The notes beneath the pieces were generated by a model. The model made no database searches. It was not told where the DNA came from and saw only the letters and a list, made by a program, of their open reading frames with translations. The translations under genes were made by a program, and so were the position numbers. From contig JAJZZC010000004.1 in the NCBI GenBank assembly GCA_021797775.1, positions 1 to 64,000 on the forward strand: a DNA stretch of 64,000 bases, given 5' to 3'. This stretch comes from Bacillota bacterium. GTDB taxonomy: Bacteria; Bacillota; Sulfobacillia; RBS10-35; JAJYVN01. Every line of letters begins with the position of its first letter. The stretch's first letter is position 1. Shown here in pieces: positions 25,533 to 34,370 of this stretch.

Positions 25533-25830
25533 GCGCTGCCCTCCCCTCCGGCCTGACCACACCTATTCGGCCGGACAGGCAGCGGTCCTGCACGGCGGGC
25601 GCGTGGACAGGCCGGCGGGCGCGGAGGCGAGCAGACGACCATGACGCAGTCGGCTGCGGGCGAATCATCCGCCGCTAAGAGATCGTCCCGCTGACAACGG
25701 GCGAGCGGACCGGGCCCCCACCCGCAGAGCGCCCCGTCATGCCGGATACGCCAAAACGGACGGGAGCCCACGACCCGTCAGCCTCTCGGGGTGGCTGGTC
25801 GACCTCACGGTATGTGGCCCGCGCGTCGAC

Positions 25831-26163
25831 CTAACCCGGGACACCGCTCAACAAACGGTCCAGTTCCTGGGTGTAGACCTGTGGACGTTGCACCCCGACC
25901 CAGCGCGTCACCTCGCGCCCCTTGTGGAAGACGATCACCGTGGGGATCGACTGGACCCCATACTGGACGGCGACATCCGGCGCACGGTCCACGTCCAGCT
26001 TGCGCACCGTCACGCGCCCCGCGTACTCGTCGCTGAGCTTCTCGATGGTGGGCGCCAGTGCCCTGCACGGTGCGCACCACGCCGCCCAGAAGTCGACCAG
26101 CACGGGCCCCTCCGCCTTGACGACCTCCTGCTCAAAGGTTTCCGAGAAGACCGCCTCCGCCAT
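25831..26163 (-). CDS. trxA: Thioredoxin
   Basis: 110 residues, single thioredoxin fold. The active site is WCAPC (about 32-36) rather than the usual WCGPC, preceded by VLVDFWAA and followed by the cis-Pro loop SIPTVIVF. It reduces cytoplasmic protein disulfides and could serve the arsenate reductase of this window. The ATG at 26163 follows GGAGGCGAGGG. On the minus strand TTGCGT and TTATCC with a 16-bp gap (about 26217-26244) may be the promoter. The gene is divergent from hxlR, and a MITE-like element lies between them. Confidence 0.93.
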   Translation of the reverse strand: MAEAVFSETFEQEVVKAEGPVLVDFWAAWCAPCRALAPTIEKLSDEYAGRVTVRKLDVDRAPDVAVQYGVQSIPTVIVFHKGREVTRWVGVQRPQVYTQELDRLLSGVPG

Positions 26164-26273
26164 GCACCCTCGCCTCCGTTTCCCGGGGCACCGGCAATCC
26201 CGTGCCCCGAGTGGCAGGATAACCTCGTTGCTTGCACAACGCAAGGGATAGACGCATACTGTTGCCTATCCGG

Positions 26274-26498
26274 CAGGGTCGCGTCGTTCTGGGCGAGTCG
26301 CTTGCGCCACAGGCCGAATTCGGCGCGTACGGCCGTCAGTGCCCCCGAGACCCCACGGGTGCAGCGGCCGCATCGAGGCGCCGAACCTGTGCGCGGCATG
26401 CGGTCGCAGGCGCGAGCGGACCGGCATGCCGCTCCGAAGTCACCCCCGCTCGTGGCGCCGTCTGGGCGAAGGCCCCCCGCCGGAATGACGCGACCCTG
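26274..26498 (+). mobile_element. MITE-like element, copy 1
   Basis: 225 bp, bounded by 16-bp terminal inverted repeats CAGGGTCGCGTCGTTC and GAATGACGCGACCCTG (14 of 16 match). No coding capacity. The interior is closely similar, over its whole length and in reverse orientation, to 38370-38611. It lies between the divergent trxA and hxlR genes and so forms most of their shared upstream region. No clear target-site duplication is seen. Confidence 0.7.
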
Positions 26499-26534
26499 GC
26501 CCATCCGGGAGCGGCGCAGGTCGAGGTGAACGCG

Positions 26535-26939
26535 ATGACGAACGACTGGACATGTCCCGTCGCGCGCGCAGCCCGCGTCCTGGGCGACGAGTGCGTGCTG
26601 TTGGTGTTGCGAGACCTCGCGCCCGGCCCGCGCCATTTCGGCGAGTTCCTCGGGTCTGCCTGCGGCAACACACGGACCTTGAGCGCGCGTCTCAAACGGC
26701 TGACGGACCTTGGGCTGGTCGAACGCCGGCCCCAAGGCGGGCGGCCACCACGTGTGCTCTACAGCCTGACCCCCATGGGCCGCCACTTGCTGCCCGCCGT
26801 GGACGTGCTGCGCGCCTTCGGAGAGCGCTGGCTGCCGTCGGGCTGCGACCCGCTCGCCGGGGCTGCGATCCACCCAGGTGGCGAGGATGCCGGCGCCGAG
26901 GGCCCGGCCGTTGGCGGATCGGCGGTTACCGTCCCTTAG
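26535..26939 (+). CDS. HxlR-family transcriptional regulator
   Basis: 134 residues. Pattern of the HxlR winged helix: CPVARAARVLGDECVLLVLRDL, then HFGEF, RTLSARLKRLTDLGLVERR and VLYSLTPMGRHLLP. The Cys at residue 6, in CPVAR, is the position often used for redox sensing in this family. The start is the ATG at 26535 with GAGGTGA five bases upstream. The C-terminal 30 residues are low-complexity. The promoter must lie in or beside the MITE-like element directly upstream. Targets are unknown. Confidence 0.85.
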   Translation: MTNDWTCPVARAARVLGDECVLLVLRDLAPGPRHFGEFLGSACGNTRTLSARLKRLTDLGLVERRPQGGRPPRVLYSLTPMGRHLLPAVDVLRAFGERWLPSGCDPLAGAAIHPGGEDAGAEGPAVGGSAVTVP

Positions 26940-27244
26940 CCCCGTCTCGGTCCGACCGCTGCCCTCACCGGCACCGCACCCCAGGAGCGCCGTTGCCCCG
27001 CGCCCCCCCCCTGCGACCTGACGCTCCGCTCGATCCCGTTGGTCCGCCCGCGCACACACGGGACCGCTCCCTCCCCACGGATCCCACACCACGCCATCCC
27101 GCCCGCCACGGCCCCCCCTCGCGGGGACCACCGCCCCCATGGCCCCGGCCGCGGGCGCGCTGTGCCCCTGCTTGCGCCGCCGCACCTCACGCCCCCCCCC
27201 AGGGGGGGCACACCACCAGGCCGAGTATGGCCCGCACCGCCCCG
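26940..27244. other. 305-bp spacer between convergent hxlR and the SNF2 helicase
   Basis: C-rich low-complexity sequence with several homopolymer runs. No gene, repeat or clear terminator hairpin is seen. Confidence 0.4.
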
Positions 27245-28876
27245 TCAGCCCCCGAGCACGCCACCCTCCGCTGCGGGCTCCCGCGGGGGGGGCGCCGTGC
27301 CTTTCCCCTGGAGGACGCCCTCACGCTGGCGTACCAACCGGCGTTGCCAGAGGAATTGCCGGCCGAGTTCCTCGAAGCGGAAGCCGAGCTCCCGCCCGTC
27401 CCTGGACTGCCAGAGAATCTCCGCGATGCGGCTCTCCAGAGAGCGCCGCGCCCCGGACTCCATCCGCCGCAGGATGACGTCCAGTTCACCGATCACCTGG
27501 CGGAAGAGGTTGATCTTCTCGTCGAGCAGGCGTAGCAGATGCTCCTCGATCGTGTCCTCGGCATAGAGGTTGTAAACGTAAACATCCCGGGTCTGGCCGA
27601 CGCGATGCACCCTACCGATGCGCTGCTCCACGCGCATGGGATTCCAGGGCAGGTCGAAGTTGACCACGTTGCGGCAGACCTGCAGGTTTAGCCCCTGGCC
27701 ACCGCTCTCGGTGGAGATCAGCACCGACCGGGGTTCCTCGCGGAAACGGCGCACGGCACGATCCCGCTCGTCCATCGCCTGCTCCCCGTGAAAGAGCAGC
27801 ACGGGCAGGCCGAGATCCCGCAGGCGGCCGGCCAGAAACTCCTGCGTCGCCCGGAACTCCGTGAATACGATGGCCCGGTCGCGCAGGTCGGCGACCAGGC
27901 CCTGGAGCACGCGCGCCTTGGCCTGCTCGCGTACACCATCCGCCAGGGTGCGCAGTTCGTCCAGGTCGCCGCCAAGCCAGGCGGCGCGCTCCATGGCGCC
28001 GAGCGTACGGCGCACAGCGGCTGCGGATGAGCACACCTCCCTTTGCAGCGTAATCAGCGGCAGGACCGTCGACTCCCCCTGCACGCGCCGCCAGTACTCC
28101 TCGCGCACCGCCGCCGAGATCGCGTCATACAGCCGCCGCTCCTCCGCCGTCAGGCGTAGCGGCAAGAGCGCCACCTGGCGCGCGGGCAGCCGCTCCTCGG
28201 CGCCGAGGTCCTGGCGGTGGTGGCGCACCATTACCGAGGCCAGCACCTGGCGTAGGGCGTCGGGGTCGCGCGGGGTGCGCCGGTCCAAGAGGAACTGGCG
28301 CCAGAAGGCCTGGAAGCTGCCGAACAGGCCCGGCCGGACCAGCGAGACCAGGGCGTAGAGTTCCGTCAGGTCGTTCTGCATCGGGGTGGCGGAGAGCAGG
28401 AGCAGGCGGCGTCGCGGCAGGCTGGCCACCAACCGGTGGTTCTGCGTCTGGCGGTTCTTGAGCTTGTGCGCCTCGTCCACCACCGCCAGGTCCCACTGCC
28501 GGCCGCAGAGTGCCTCGCGGGCCTCGGGCCGCTTGGCCACGTCGATCGAGGACACGACGAGTTCCTCCCGACCCAGGTCAGCGGGCCGGCCATCGCAGGT
28601 GAAGCGCAGCCCGAACTTGTCGGCCAACTCCCGCTGCCACTGGTAGCAGAGGGAGGCCGGGCAGAGCACGAGCACCGAACGGCACTCCCCGCGCGCCATG
28701 AGCTCAGACATGATCAGCCCGGCCTCGACCGTCTTGCCCAAGCCCACCTCATCGGCGAGGATGCCCTGCCCGCCCATGGCCAGCACGCGCTCAGCCGTTT
28801 CGATCTGATAGGGAAGGAACCGCACGCCTGCGGCCTCCCACCTCGGGCGCAGGCGTTCCAAGCAGGTGAGCGCCAT
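27245..28876 (-). CDS. SNF2/RapA-type DEAD-like helicase (YqhH-like)
   Basis: 543 residues. Motif I ADEVGLGKTVEAGL (about 40-53), motif II DEAH (about 131-134), motif III LLLSATPMQND, and the second lobe with VLISTESGGQGLNLQ and EQRIGRVHRVGQTRDV. This is a SNF2-superfamily ATPase of the short RapA/YqhH type; it probably translocates on DNA and remodels protein-DNA or RNA-polymerase complexes. The ATG is preceded by GGCGGAGGC. It is followed downstream by convergent hxlR and preceded by the ku-ligD pair on the same strand. Confidence 0.9.
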   Translation of the reverse strand: MALTCLERLRPRWEAAGVRFLPYQIETAERVLAMGGQGILADEVGLGKTVEAGLIMSELMARGECRSVLVLCPASLCYQWQRELADKFGLRFTCDGRPADLGREELVVSSIDVAKRPEAREALCGRQWDLAVVDEAHKLKNRQTQNHRLVASLPRRRLLLLSATPMQNDLTELYALVSLVRPGLFGSFQAFWRQFLLDRRTPRDPDALRQVLASVMVRHHRQDLGAEERLPARQVALLPLRLTAEERRLYDAISAAVREEYWRRVQGESTVLPLITLQREVCSSAAAVRRTLGAMERAAWLGGDLDELRTLADGVREQAKARVLQGLVADLRDRAIVFTEFRATQEFLAGRLRDLGLPVLLFHGEQAMDERDRAVRRFREEPRSVLISTESGGQGLNLQVCRNVVNFDLPWNPMRVEQRIGRVHRVGQTRDVYVYNLYAEDTIEEHLLRLLDEKINLFRQVIGELDVILRRMESGARRSLESRIAEILWQSRDGRELGFRFEELGRQFLWQRRLVRQREGVLQGKGTAPPPREPAAEGGVLGG

Positions 28877-29133
28877 GCCTCCGCCATCCCCCCGGCTGCC
28901 TCTCTGCTGCTACCTGGCAGTGTCCCCAGCCGGCGCGGCGCGGAACCGGAAGCACCCCTCCCCACGGTCGGCGCGGGGCCCCGTCCAGGCCGACACGCGC
29001 GCACGGGGCGCGGCGCGCCACCCGGCAGCCTCTGCCTGCAGGGTGGCGCCACCCCCCGCCCCGGACGCACGGGAACGCTTCGCGGACCCTGGCGCCAGAT
29101 CCACTCCGGGCAGGACGGGCGCAGGCCCGGCCA

Positions 29134-30081
29134 TCAGCGGCGCGCGAGGGCCGCGCCCCCAAGCGCCCCGGCCAGGTCGGCGAGCGCGCGCAGGTCCTGC
29201 GGGGGCGCCTGACACAGCCCGGCGAACGGGTCGCGTCCCGCGGCCAACCGGTCCGCGACGGCGCGCAGGTCGAAGGACTCCGGACGGACGTCAGCCACCT
29301 CGGCCCACTCCAGCGGCGTGGACACCGGGGCGCCGGGCAACGGACGCGGAGAGTAGGGGCCGCAGAGGGTCTTGCCGTGTGCGTTCTGCAGGTAGTCGAA
29401 GTAGACGCGGCCCGCGCGGAGCGCCACGCGCCGCTCCAGGGTCACGCGCTCCGGCCAGAGCCGCAGCAGCAGTTCGCCAAGGGCGCGCATGACCAACGCC
29501 ACCTGGCGGTGGGTGTGGATCGGCCGGATGGGGATGAAGAGGTGCAGGCCGGTCGCGCCGGAGGTCTTGGGCCAGGAGGCCACCCCCGCCCGGTCCAGGA
29601 GTTCGCGCACGAGGGCGGCCACAGCGCGTGCGTCTTCAAAGCCCGCGGGGGGCATGGGATCCAGATCCACCACCGCACGATCCGGCTGCTCCGGGTAAGC
29701 GCAGGTCGAGAGCCAGGGGTGGAACTCGATGGCCGCCTGCTGGCCGATCCAGAGCAGGTCAGAGAGCGAGGCCGCCACCAGGTAGTCGATGGCACGGCCT
29801 GACGCGCTGGCCTGGCGGAACCGCGGCAGCCAGCCGGGGGCGGTGGCTGGCAGGTTCTTCTGGTAGAAGGAGGGCCCCAGCGCCCCGTCGGGATAGCGCG
29901 TCAGCACCAGCGGCCGCCCGCGCAAGTGGGGCAGCACGTGCGGGGAGATGGCGCGCAGGTAGTGGAGGTAGTCTCCCTTCGTCCAGGACGGCCCGCCGGG
30001 ACGGGCGGGCGGCCAGAGCACCTTGTCCAGGTGCGTCAGCCGCAGCGGCGACCCCGCGCGCCCGACACCCTCGCCGGTCAA
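29134..30081 (-). CDS. ligD: LigD-type polymerase/primase domain protein (NHEJ)
   Basis: 315 residues, only the polymerase domain of LigD. LTHLDKVLWP near the N-terminus is the standard opening; AVVDLDPMPP (about 138-147) holds the metal-binding Asp pair, KTSGATGLHLFIPI the second active-site block, and LERRVALRAGRVYFDYLQN the third. No ATP-dependent ligase or nuclease domain is fused, and none is found elsewhere in the window. It fills gaps and adds nucleotides at breaks held by Ku. The start overlaps the ku stop by 4 bp (ATGA), so the two are coupled. Confidence 0.93.
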   Translation of the reverse strand: MTGEGVGRAGSPLRLTHLDKVLWPPARPGGPSWTKGDYLHYLRAISPHVLPHLRGRPLVLTRYPDGALGPSFYQKNLPATAPGWLPRFRQASASGRAIDYLVAASLSDLLWIGQQAAIEFHPWLSTCAYPEQPDRAVVDLDPMPPAGFEDARAVAALVRELLDRAGVASWPKTSGATGLHLFIPIRPIHTHRQVALVMRALGELLLRLWPERVTLERRVALRAGRVYFDYLQNAHGKTLCGPYSPRPLPGAPVSTPLEWAEVADVRPESFDLRAVADRLAAGRDPFAGLCQAPPQDLRALADLAGALGGAALARR

Positions 30082-30887
30082 TGCAAACCGGCCCCGTCGT
30101 CGGGTCTGCCCGCGGCGCGGCGTGCCTCCGCGGCCCGTACGCTCGCCTCCAGGGCGGCGAGCAGGTCGGCGTAGCGCTCCGGCGGCCCCTCTGCCACAGG
30201 CGCCACCGCCTCTGGCGTCTTACTGGCGATGACCGCGGCGATGGCGGCGCGGTGGGCGTCGGTGTAGCGCGCCGGGTCCCAAGCTGTGGTCAGGCGTTCA
30301 ATCAGCGCCGCCGCGACTTCCATCTCCCGGGGAGGAAGCGGGCCCTCCTCCGGCAGGGCATCCACCTGGCGCCAGTCGCGGATCTCGTCGGGATAGCGCA
30401 TGGTCTCCAGCGTCAGGCACGCCCCCACCACCCGGATCAGGGCGAGGCGCTCCTTGGCACGTAGGGTCAGGGTCGCCACGGCCGCTCGCCCGGTTTGCGC
30501 AAGCGCCGCGCGCAGCAACGCGTACGGGCGCCCTCCAGCCTCGGCGGGGCCGATGAAGTACGAACGTTCGAATTGCAAGGGATCGACGTCGGCGAGTTGG
30601 ACGAAGTCCATGATGGTGATGACGTGGGCGGCCGCGGGCCCCAGTGATTCGAGTTCCTCGTCCTCGACCACCACGAAACGGCCGGGCGAGACCTCAAAGC
30701 CGCGCACGATGTCCGCGGGCTCCAGCGTCACCTCGCAGTGCGGGCAGGTCCGGCGGTAGACGACGGGCGTGCGGCAGGCGCGGTGCAACTGGCGGAAGTG
30801 CACGTCCCGATCCTCGGTGGCGGCGTAAAGCCGGCAGGGGATGTGCACCAGCCCGAAACTCACCGCGCCCTTCCACAGGCTGCGCAC
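30078..30887 (-). CDS. ku: Ku protein (bacterial NHEJ)
   Basis: 269 residues. MRSLWKGAVSFGLVHIPCRLY is split here as MRSLWKGAVSFGLV and HIPCRLY, the universal Ku N-terminus. A central block with CPHCEVTLEPADIVRGFEV and SYFIGP follows, and the C-terminal linker region is rich in Ala/Glu/Arg. Ku homodimers encircle DNA ends and recruit LigD. It is first in an operon with the LigD polymerase gene. The promoter was not identified in the GC-rich spacer upstream. Confidence 0.95.
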   Translation of the reverse strand: MRSLWKGAVSFGLVHIPCRLYAATEDRDVHFRQLHRACRTPVVYRRTCPHCEVTLEPADIVRGFEVSPGRFVVVEDEELESLGPAAAHVITIMDFVQLADVDPLQFERSYFIGPAEAGGRPYALLRAALAQTGRAAVATLTLRAKERLALIRVVGACLTLETMRYPDEIRDWRQVDALPEEGPLPPREMEVAAALIERLTTAWDPARYTDAHRAAIAAVIASKTPEAVAPVAEGPPERYADLLAALEASVRAAEARRAAGRPDDGAGLH

Positions 30888-31426
30888 GCGCCTTTCCCCC
30901 TTCGGGCGCCCTCACGGCCGAGCACCTTCGCGCGCCGCCGGCGGCCCCCACCCCTCTGTACCGGCAGCGCGGACGGGGTGGCCCGCGCGGGCTGGCCCGG
31001 GTCGACGCGCAACGGCCTCACCGGGCGACGGAGTCGCGGGCGGACACGGTCCGCCGGCCGTGCGGCCCGGACACATCCCGCCAAGGCCGAGTCAGGGCAG
31101 ACGCCGGCGCCCCCTGTGCCCGAGCTCGCCCCTGTGGCGGGCGGCTGTGTCCCGGCAGGGCGGTGGTGCACGCGAGGGCGGTCAGCCTGACGGGGTCCCG
31201 CCCATCTGCCGCGGGCGGACGCCTGTTCCAGGCACCGCGCCCGCCCGGCGGGGCCTTGCTTCGGGCCGCCGTCGCCCGCGAGGGACCGCTAGGCCGCGTG
31301 GCCGCCTGGATGACGCCGCGCAAAGCCGCGCTGCCGCACGGCTATCGAGGGCAGGGCTAACAGCCTGACGGCCAGGCGGGCCTCTCTCGTGCGCTTGCCG
31401 CGAACGAGGACTTGCACGGCACCTGC
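30888..31426. other. 540-bp spacer between gerW and ku
   Basis: No gene with recognisable domains on either strand. The sequence is uniform, very GC-rich, and shows no strong hairpin or repeat that I could find. Confidence 0.4.
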
Positions 31427-31993
31427 CTAGGACGGCGCCCCGTCGCCCGGCAGGCTGCCTACGGCGGACACCACGGGGTCGCCATTCTGCGCGCTGCTGG
31501 CGTCGCCGCCGTCGCTTGCCCCTTCCGCTCCGGGCGAGGTGCCCCCGTGCCGGCGGTGGCCGCCAGCGCCCAGCGCGGCCAGCATGCGGTCGAGCACCTC
31601 GGGCGCCAGGTCGAGCAGGCGCTCCAGCGAGGCGCGCTGGTCCACGGGCAACAGACGGACGCTTCCCTGCTGCACGACGAGGAAGCCCACGGGCCGTACG
31701 CTCACGCCAGCCCCGCTGCCGCCGCCGAAGGGCAGTGCCTCGTCGGCAGCGCCGCGGTGGGCGCCCACCCCGTACTCGCCCCCGCCGGCGGCAAAACCGA
31801 ACGAGACCTGGGAGACGGGCACGATCACCGTGCCATCCCGTGTCTCGATGGCGTCGCCCACGACCGTATTGACGTCCACCATGGCCTGCAGGCTAGCCAT
31901 CGCCGTCCGCATCAGCCCCTGGATCGGGTGCCGGCCGCCCGGGATCCCGTCCGCGCCCGCATCACTTGGAGCATCCCGCGACGCTGTCTGCAA
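31427..31993 (-). CDS. gerW: GerW/YtfJ-family sporulation protein
   Basis: 188 residues. The core MVDVNTVVGDAIETRDGTVI, VPVSQVSFGFAAGGGEY and GVSVRPVGFLVV is the GerW (YtfJ) signature, with the Gly-rich spacer before it. The C-terminal 50 residues are low-complexity. In Bacillus, GerW is a spore protein needed for normal germination. It lies downstream of a DUF2953 (YtfI-like) gene, as in many sporulating Firmicutes. The TTG at 31993 with GGAGG eight bases upstream is preferred over the TTG at 31999. Confidence 0.85.
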   Translation of the reverse strand: MQTASRDAPSDAGADGIPGGRHPIQGLMRTAMASLQAMVDVNTVVGDAIETRDGTVIVPVSQVSFGFAAGGGEYGVGAHRGAADEALPFGGGSGAGVSVRPVGFLVVQQGSVRLLPVDQRASLERLLDLAPEVLDRMLAALGAGGHRRHGGTSPGAEGASDGGDASSAQNGDPVVSAVGSLPGDGAPS

Positions 31994-32214
31994 GGCCAAC
32001 GCCTCCCGTGCGCGCCTGAAGCGGCGCGCGCTACACTAAGAGCCCATCCGCCAACTCTGCCCCCACTTCACGCCGGTCGCCTCGCATGCCAACGGCGGGA
32101 AAGGCTCACCATGCTGCCGTCCTGGTGCGCCTGCTCCGCCTGACGCGCTCCCCGGCCTTGGGGCACGAGGGCCAAGGCACTTCGTCCTGCGGCAGGCCAT
32201 GCACCGGATTTTGG

Positions 32215-32817
32215 TCATGTCCGTAGGGCCCCGCCGCGGCGCGCGGCCCACCACCCCAGGGCCAGGGCGACGATAAGATGGCCGAGCCGGGTGCGGAGTA
32301 TGCAACCGGCCCGCAGGCTGGCCACCGGGCGCCGGTAGTCGGGCCACACCTCGATGCGTGGGGCCGCGCCCTCGGCACGCACCCATGCCCCCAGCACGCC
32401 CAGTGCGGCGCCGGCCAGCCCGTGCAGCACCCCGCAGGCGACAGCCGTAGCGGCGGGATCTCCGGTCCCGACGCGGATGTGCGCGCGCAAGCGACCGAGG
32501 CCGACGCGCCAGGGTGGGCCCAACAGGTAGCGCAACACGGGCTCCACCTCAACCACTGGCGCGTCACGGCCACGGCGCGGGGGATGGCCCCGCGCCGTGG
32601 TCTCGCCCGCACCGTGGCCGGCGGCAGCGCCGCCGCCCGTACCCGAGTCCCAGCCGGTACGCACCAGGCCACGCAGCACGACCAACCGTACCGCCAAGCG
32701 CTGCCGGCGGGGGGTGGCCGCTACCGCGACCAGCGCACGCACCTCGGCCAGGGCCAGGGCGACGCCGATCGCCGCCAATGCGCCCGGAAGCGGGAGCCAT
32801 TGCCACCAACGCGCCAT
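32215..32817 (-). CDS. DUF2953 (YtfI-like) membrane protein
   Basis: 200 residues. An N-terminal membrane helix (WLPLPGALAAIGVALALAEV) is followed by a beta-rich region with RLAVRLVVLRGLV and a C-terminal GVLHGLAGAALGVLGAW and IEVWPDY. This layout, and its place upstream of gerW, matches DUF2953 proteins of sporulating Firmicutes. A run of about 25 Gly/Ala/Arg residues interrupts the middle. The start is the ATG at 32817; its ribosome site is distant. The function is unproven in the family. It is divergent from a lytic transglycosylase gene. Confidence 0.68.
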   Translation of the reverse strand: MARWWQWLPLPGALAAIGVALALAEVRALVAVAATPRRQRLAVRLVVLRGLVRTGWDSGTGGGAAAGHGAGETTARGHPPRRGRDAPVVEVEPVLRYLLGPPWRVGLGRLRAHIRVGTGDPAATAVACGVLHGLAGAALGVLGAWVRAEGAAPRIEVWPDYRRPVASLRAGCILRTRLGHLIVALALGWWAARRGGALRT

Positions 32818-32970
32818 GCCGCAGCACAGCCTTCCCGCGGCCCGGGGCGGGCATGCGCGGGTGACTCGCCCCCACCGAGCCACGTCAGGGGGCGGCATGC
32901 CGTGGACAGGCCCGGCATAGGCCTGCTCCGGCCCGGCGCGCCGCCGGGGGCGGAAGGGGGGGGCGGACCG

Positions 32971-33867
32971 GTGCGCATCGTGGCCGTCCGCTGGCGTAGA
33001 CCGCAGCGGGGGCGTGGGGCTTGGCGGACGCATCGTAGCCGCACGCCCCGCCCCGAGGCGGGGCGGCCGCCAGGGGCGGCGGAGGCCGCGTCGCCAGGGC
33101 TCCGAGCCCCCTGGGCCAGGATCGTCCGCGGGCTGTCCGCCGCCCTACTGGCGGCCGGGCTGATCGCGTTACCCGGTGGGCGGGCGGAAGCCCCGCAGCA
33201 GCCGCCATTGCCGCTTGCGGACGGCCTGGCTCCCCAACCGGCAGCCGTCCTCCGCGCCGTCGCGGTCGCGCGCCCACTCCTGCAACTTCCCGGGGGTCCC
33301 GGTCCGGTCGGGCCGGTCCCCTGGCTGCCCTTGCCGCGGTCTATCCACAAGCCCGTGCTCCCCAAGCCACACGCCCCGTCGCGCAAGGCCATGGCCGCCG
33401 TCCCGCCCACCCGCGGCAGTACCGCCCCCCTCTCACCCGCCGTGCGCCGGGAGCTCCGGGCCGCGGCACGGGAAACGGGGCTGCCGGCGGCGCTCCTGCG
33501 GGCGGTGGCGACGGTGGAATCACAGGGCGACCCGTGGGCGGTCAGCCCGGCCGGTGCGGAGGGGCTGATGCAACTGGAGCCCGTCACGGCGGCCAGCCTC
33601 GGCGTGCGCAACGTCTTCAACCTCGGGCAGAACGCGCGGGGCGGGGCGCGCTACCTCGCCGGGCTACTGCGGACCTACGCGGGCGGCGACCCGCGCTGCA
33701 TCGCCTTTCCCGCCGGCTGCCCGGCGGCGCTGCGCCTGGCGCTGGCGGCCTACAACGCCGGACCGGGCACGGTCCGGCGATACGGCGGCGTGCCCCCCTA
33801 TCCCGAAACCAAACGCTACGTCCGCTTGGTGACCGCCCTCTATCTGCGCATCGCCAACCAGGGATAG
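32971..33867 (+). CDS. Membrane-anchored SLT-domain lytic transglycosylase
   Basis: 298 residues. A signal-anchor (GLSAALLAAGLIALPGG, about 53-69) follows an Arg-rich N-terminus, then a Pro-rich linker of about 80 residues. The SLT domain begins near 160: the catalytic Glu is in ATVESQGDP (about 182), followed by GAEGLMQLEP and LALAAYNAGPGTVRRYGG. It cleaves the peptidoglycan glycan strand outside the membrane. The GTG at 32971 behind a G-run is the chosen start. It interrupts the same-strand series gerW, DUF2953 and scpB on the opposite strand. Confidence 0.88.
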   Translation: MRIVAVRWRRPQRGRGAWRTHRSRTPRPEAGRPPGAAEAASPGLRAPWARIVRGLSAALLAAGLIALPGGRAEAPQQPPLPLADGLAPQPAAVLRAVAVARPLLQLPGGPGPVGPVPWLPLPRSIHKPVLPKPHAPSRKAMAAVPPTRGSTAPLSPAVRRELRAAARETGLPAALLRAVATVESQGDPWAVSPAGAEGLMQLEPVTAASLGVRNVFNLGQNARGGARYLAGLLRTYAGGDPRCIAFPAGCPAALRLALAAYNAGPGTVRRYGGVPPYPETKRYVRLVTALYLRIANQG

Positions 33868-34370
33868 CGAGAGCGTTGCAGGGCCACGTCTGCTAGGCGT
33901 CATGTCTTACAGCGGCATGGGTCCTGAGACTCATCGTTACCCACATCTCGACCCCCGAGTGCTGTGGGGGCGTCAAGACCCTAGATGTTGCGCTCCGCAG
34001 TCCCTATAGACGCCAGATGTAGCGGATCCAGGACTTGTGGGTAACGGCAAGGTCCTGAGAGGGTTGGCCCCGGCCTTATCCCCGACCGGCGTGACCCAGG
34101 CGCGCGCGTCGGGGTCACGCCGGTACGCAACCCCCCTCTACCTCGGGCCCGCCGCCGGTTCCCGGCAGAGGCACAAGGTGGCCAAGCGGCGCAACGCAAG
34201 GTGTACCGACCCGCCGCCGTTTTGGCGGCCAGACCGCTTCGGCCGCCGCCCACGCCATCCGTCCGCACGGCCCCGCGGCCAGAACGCCAGGGCCCAGATC
34301 TGGGCGGAGAGCCTGCCGCGCCCGGGACGTCCACCGTCAGAACGCCGGCCGCGCCGGCATGGGGGGACGC
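33868..34370. other. Lower-GC spacer with a decayed inverted-repeat element
   Basis: Between 33923 and 34059 two arms, CCTGAGACTCATCGTTACCC ACA (33923-33945) and the inverse TGTGGGTAACGGCAAGGTCC TGAG (34036-34059), share an 11-bp perfect core CGTTACCCACA. The enclosed 90 bp is less GC-rich than its surroundings. This looks like the remains of a small insertion element. The rest of the spacer shows no gene. Confidence 0.45.
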
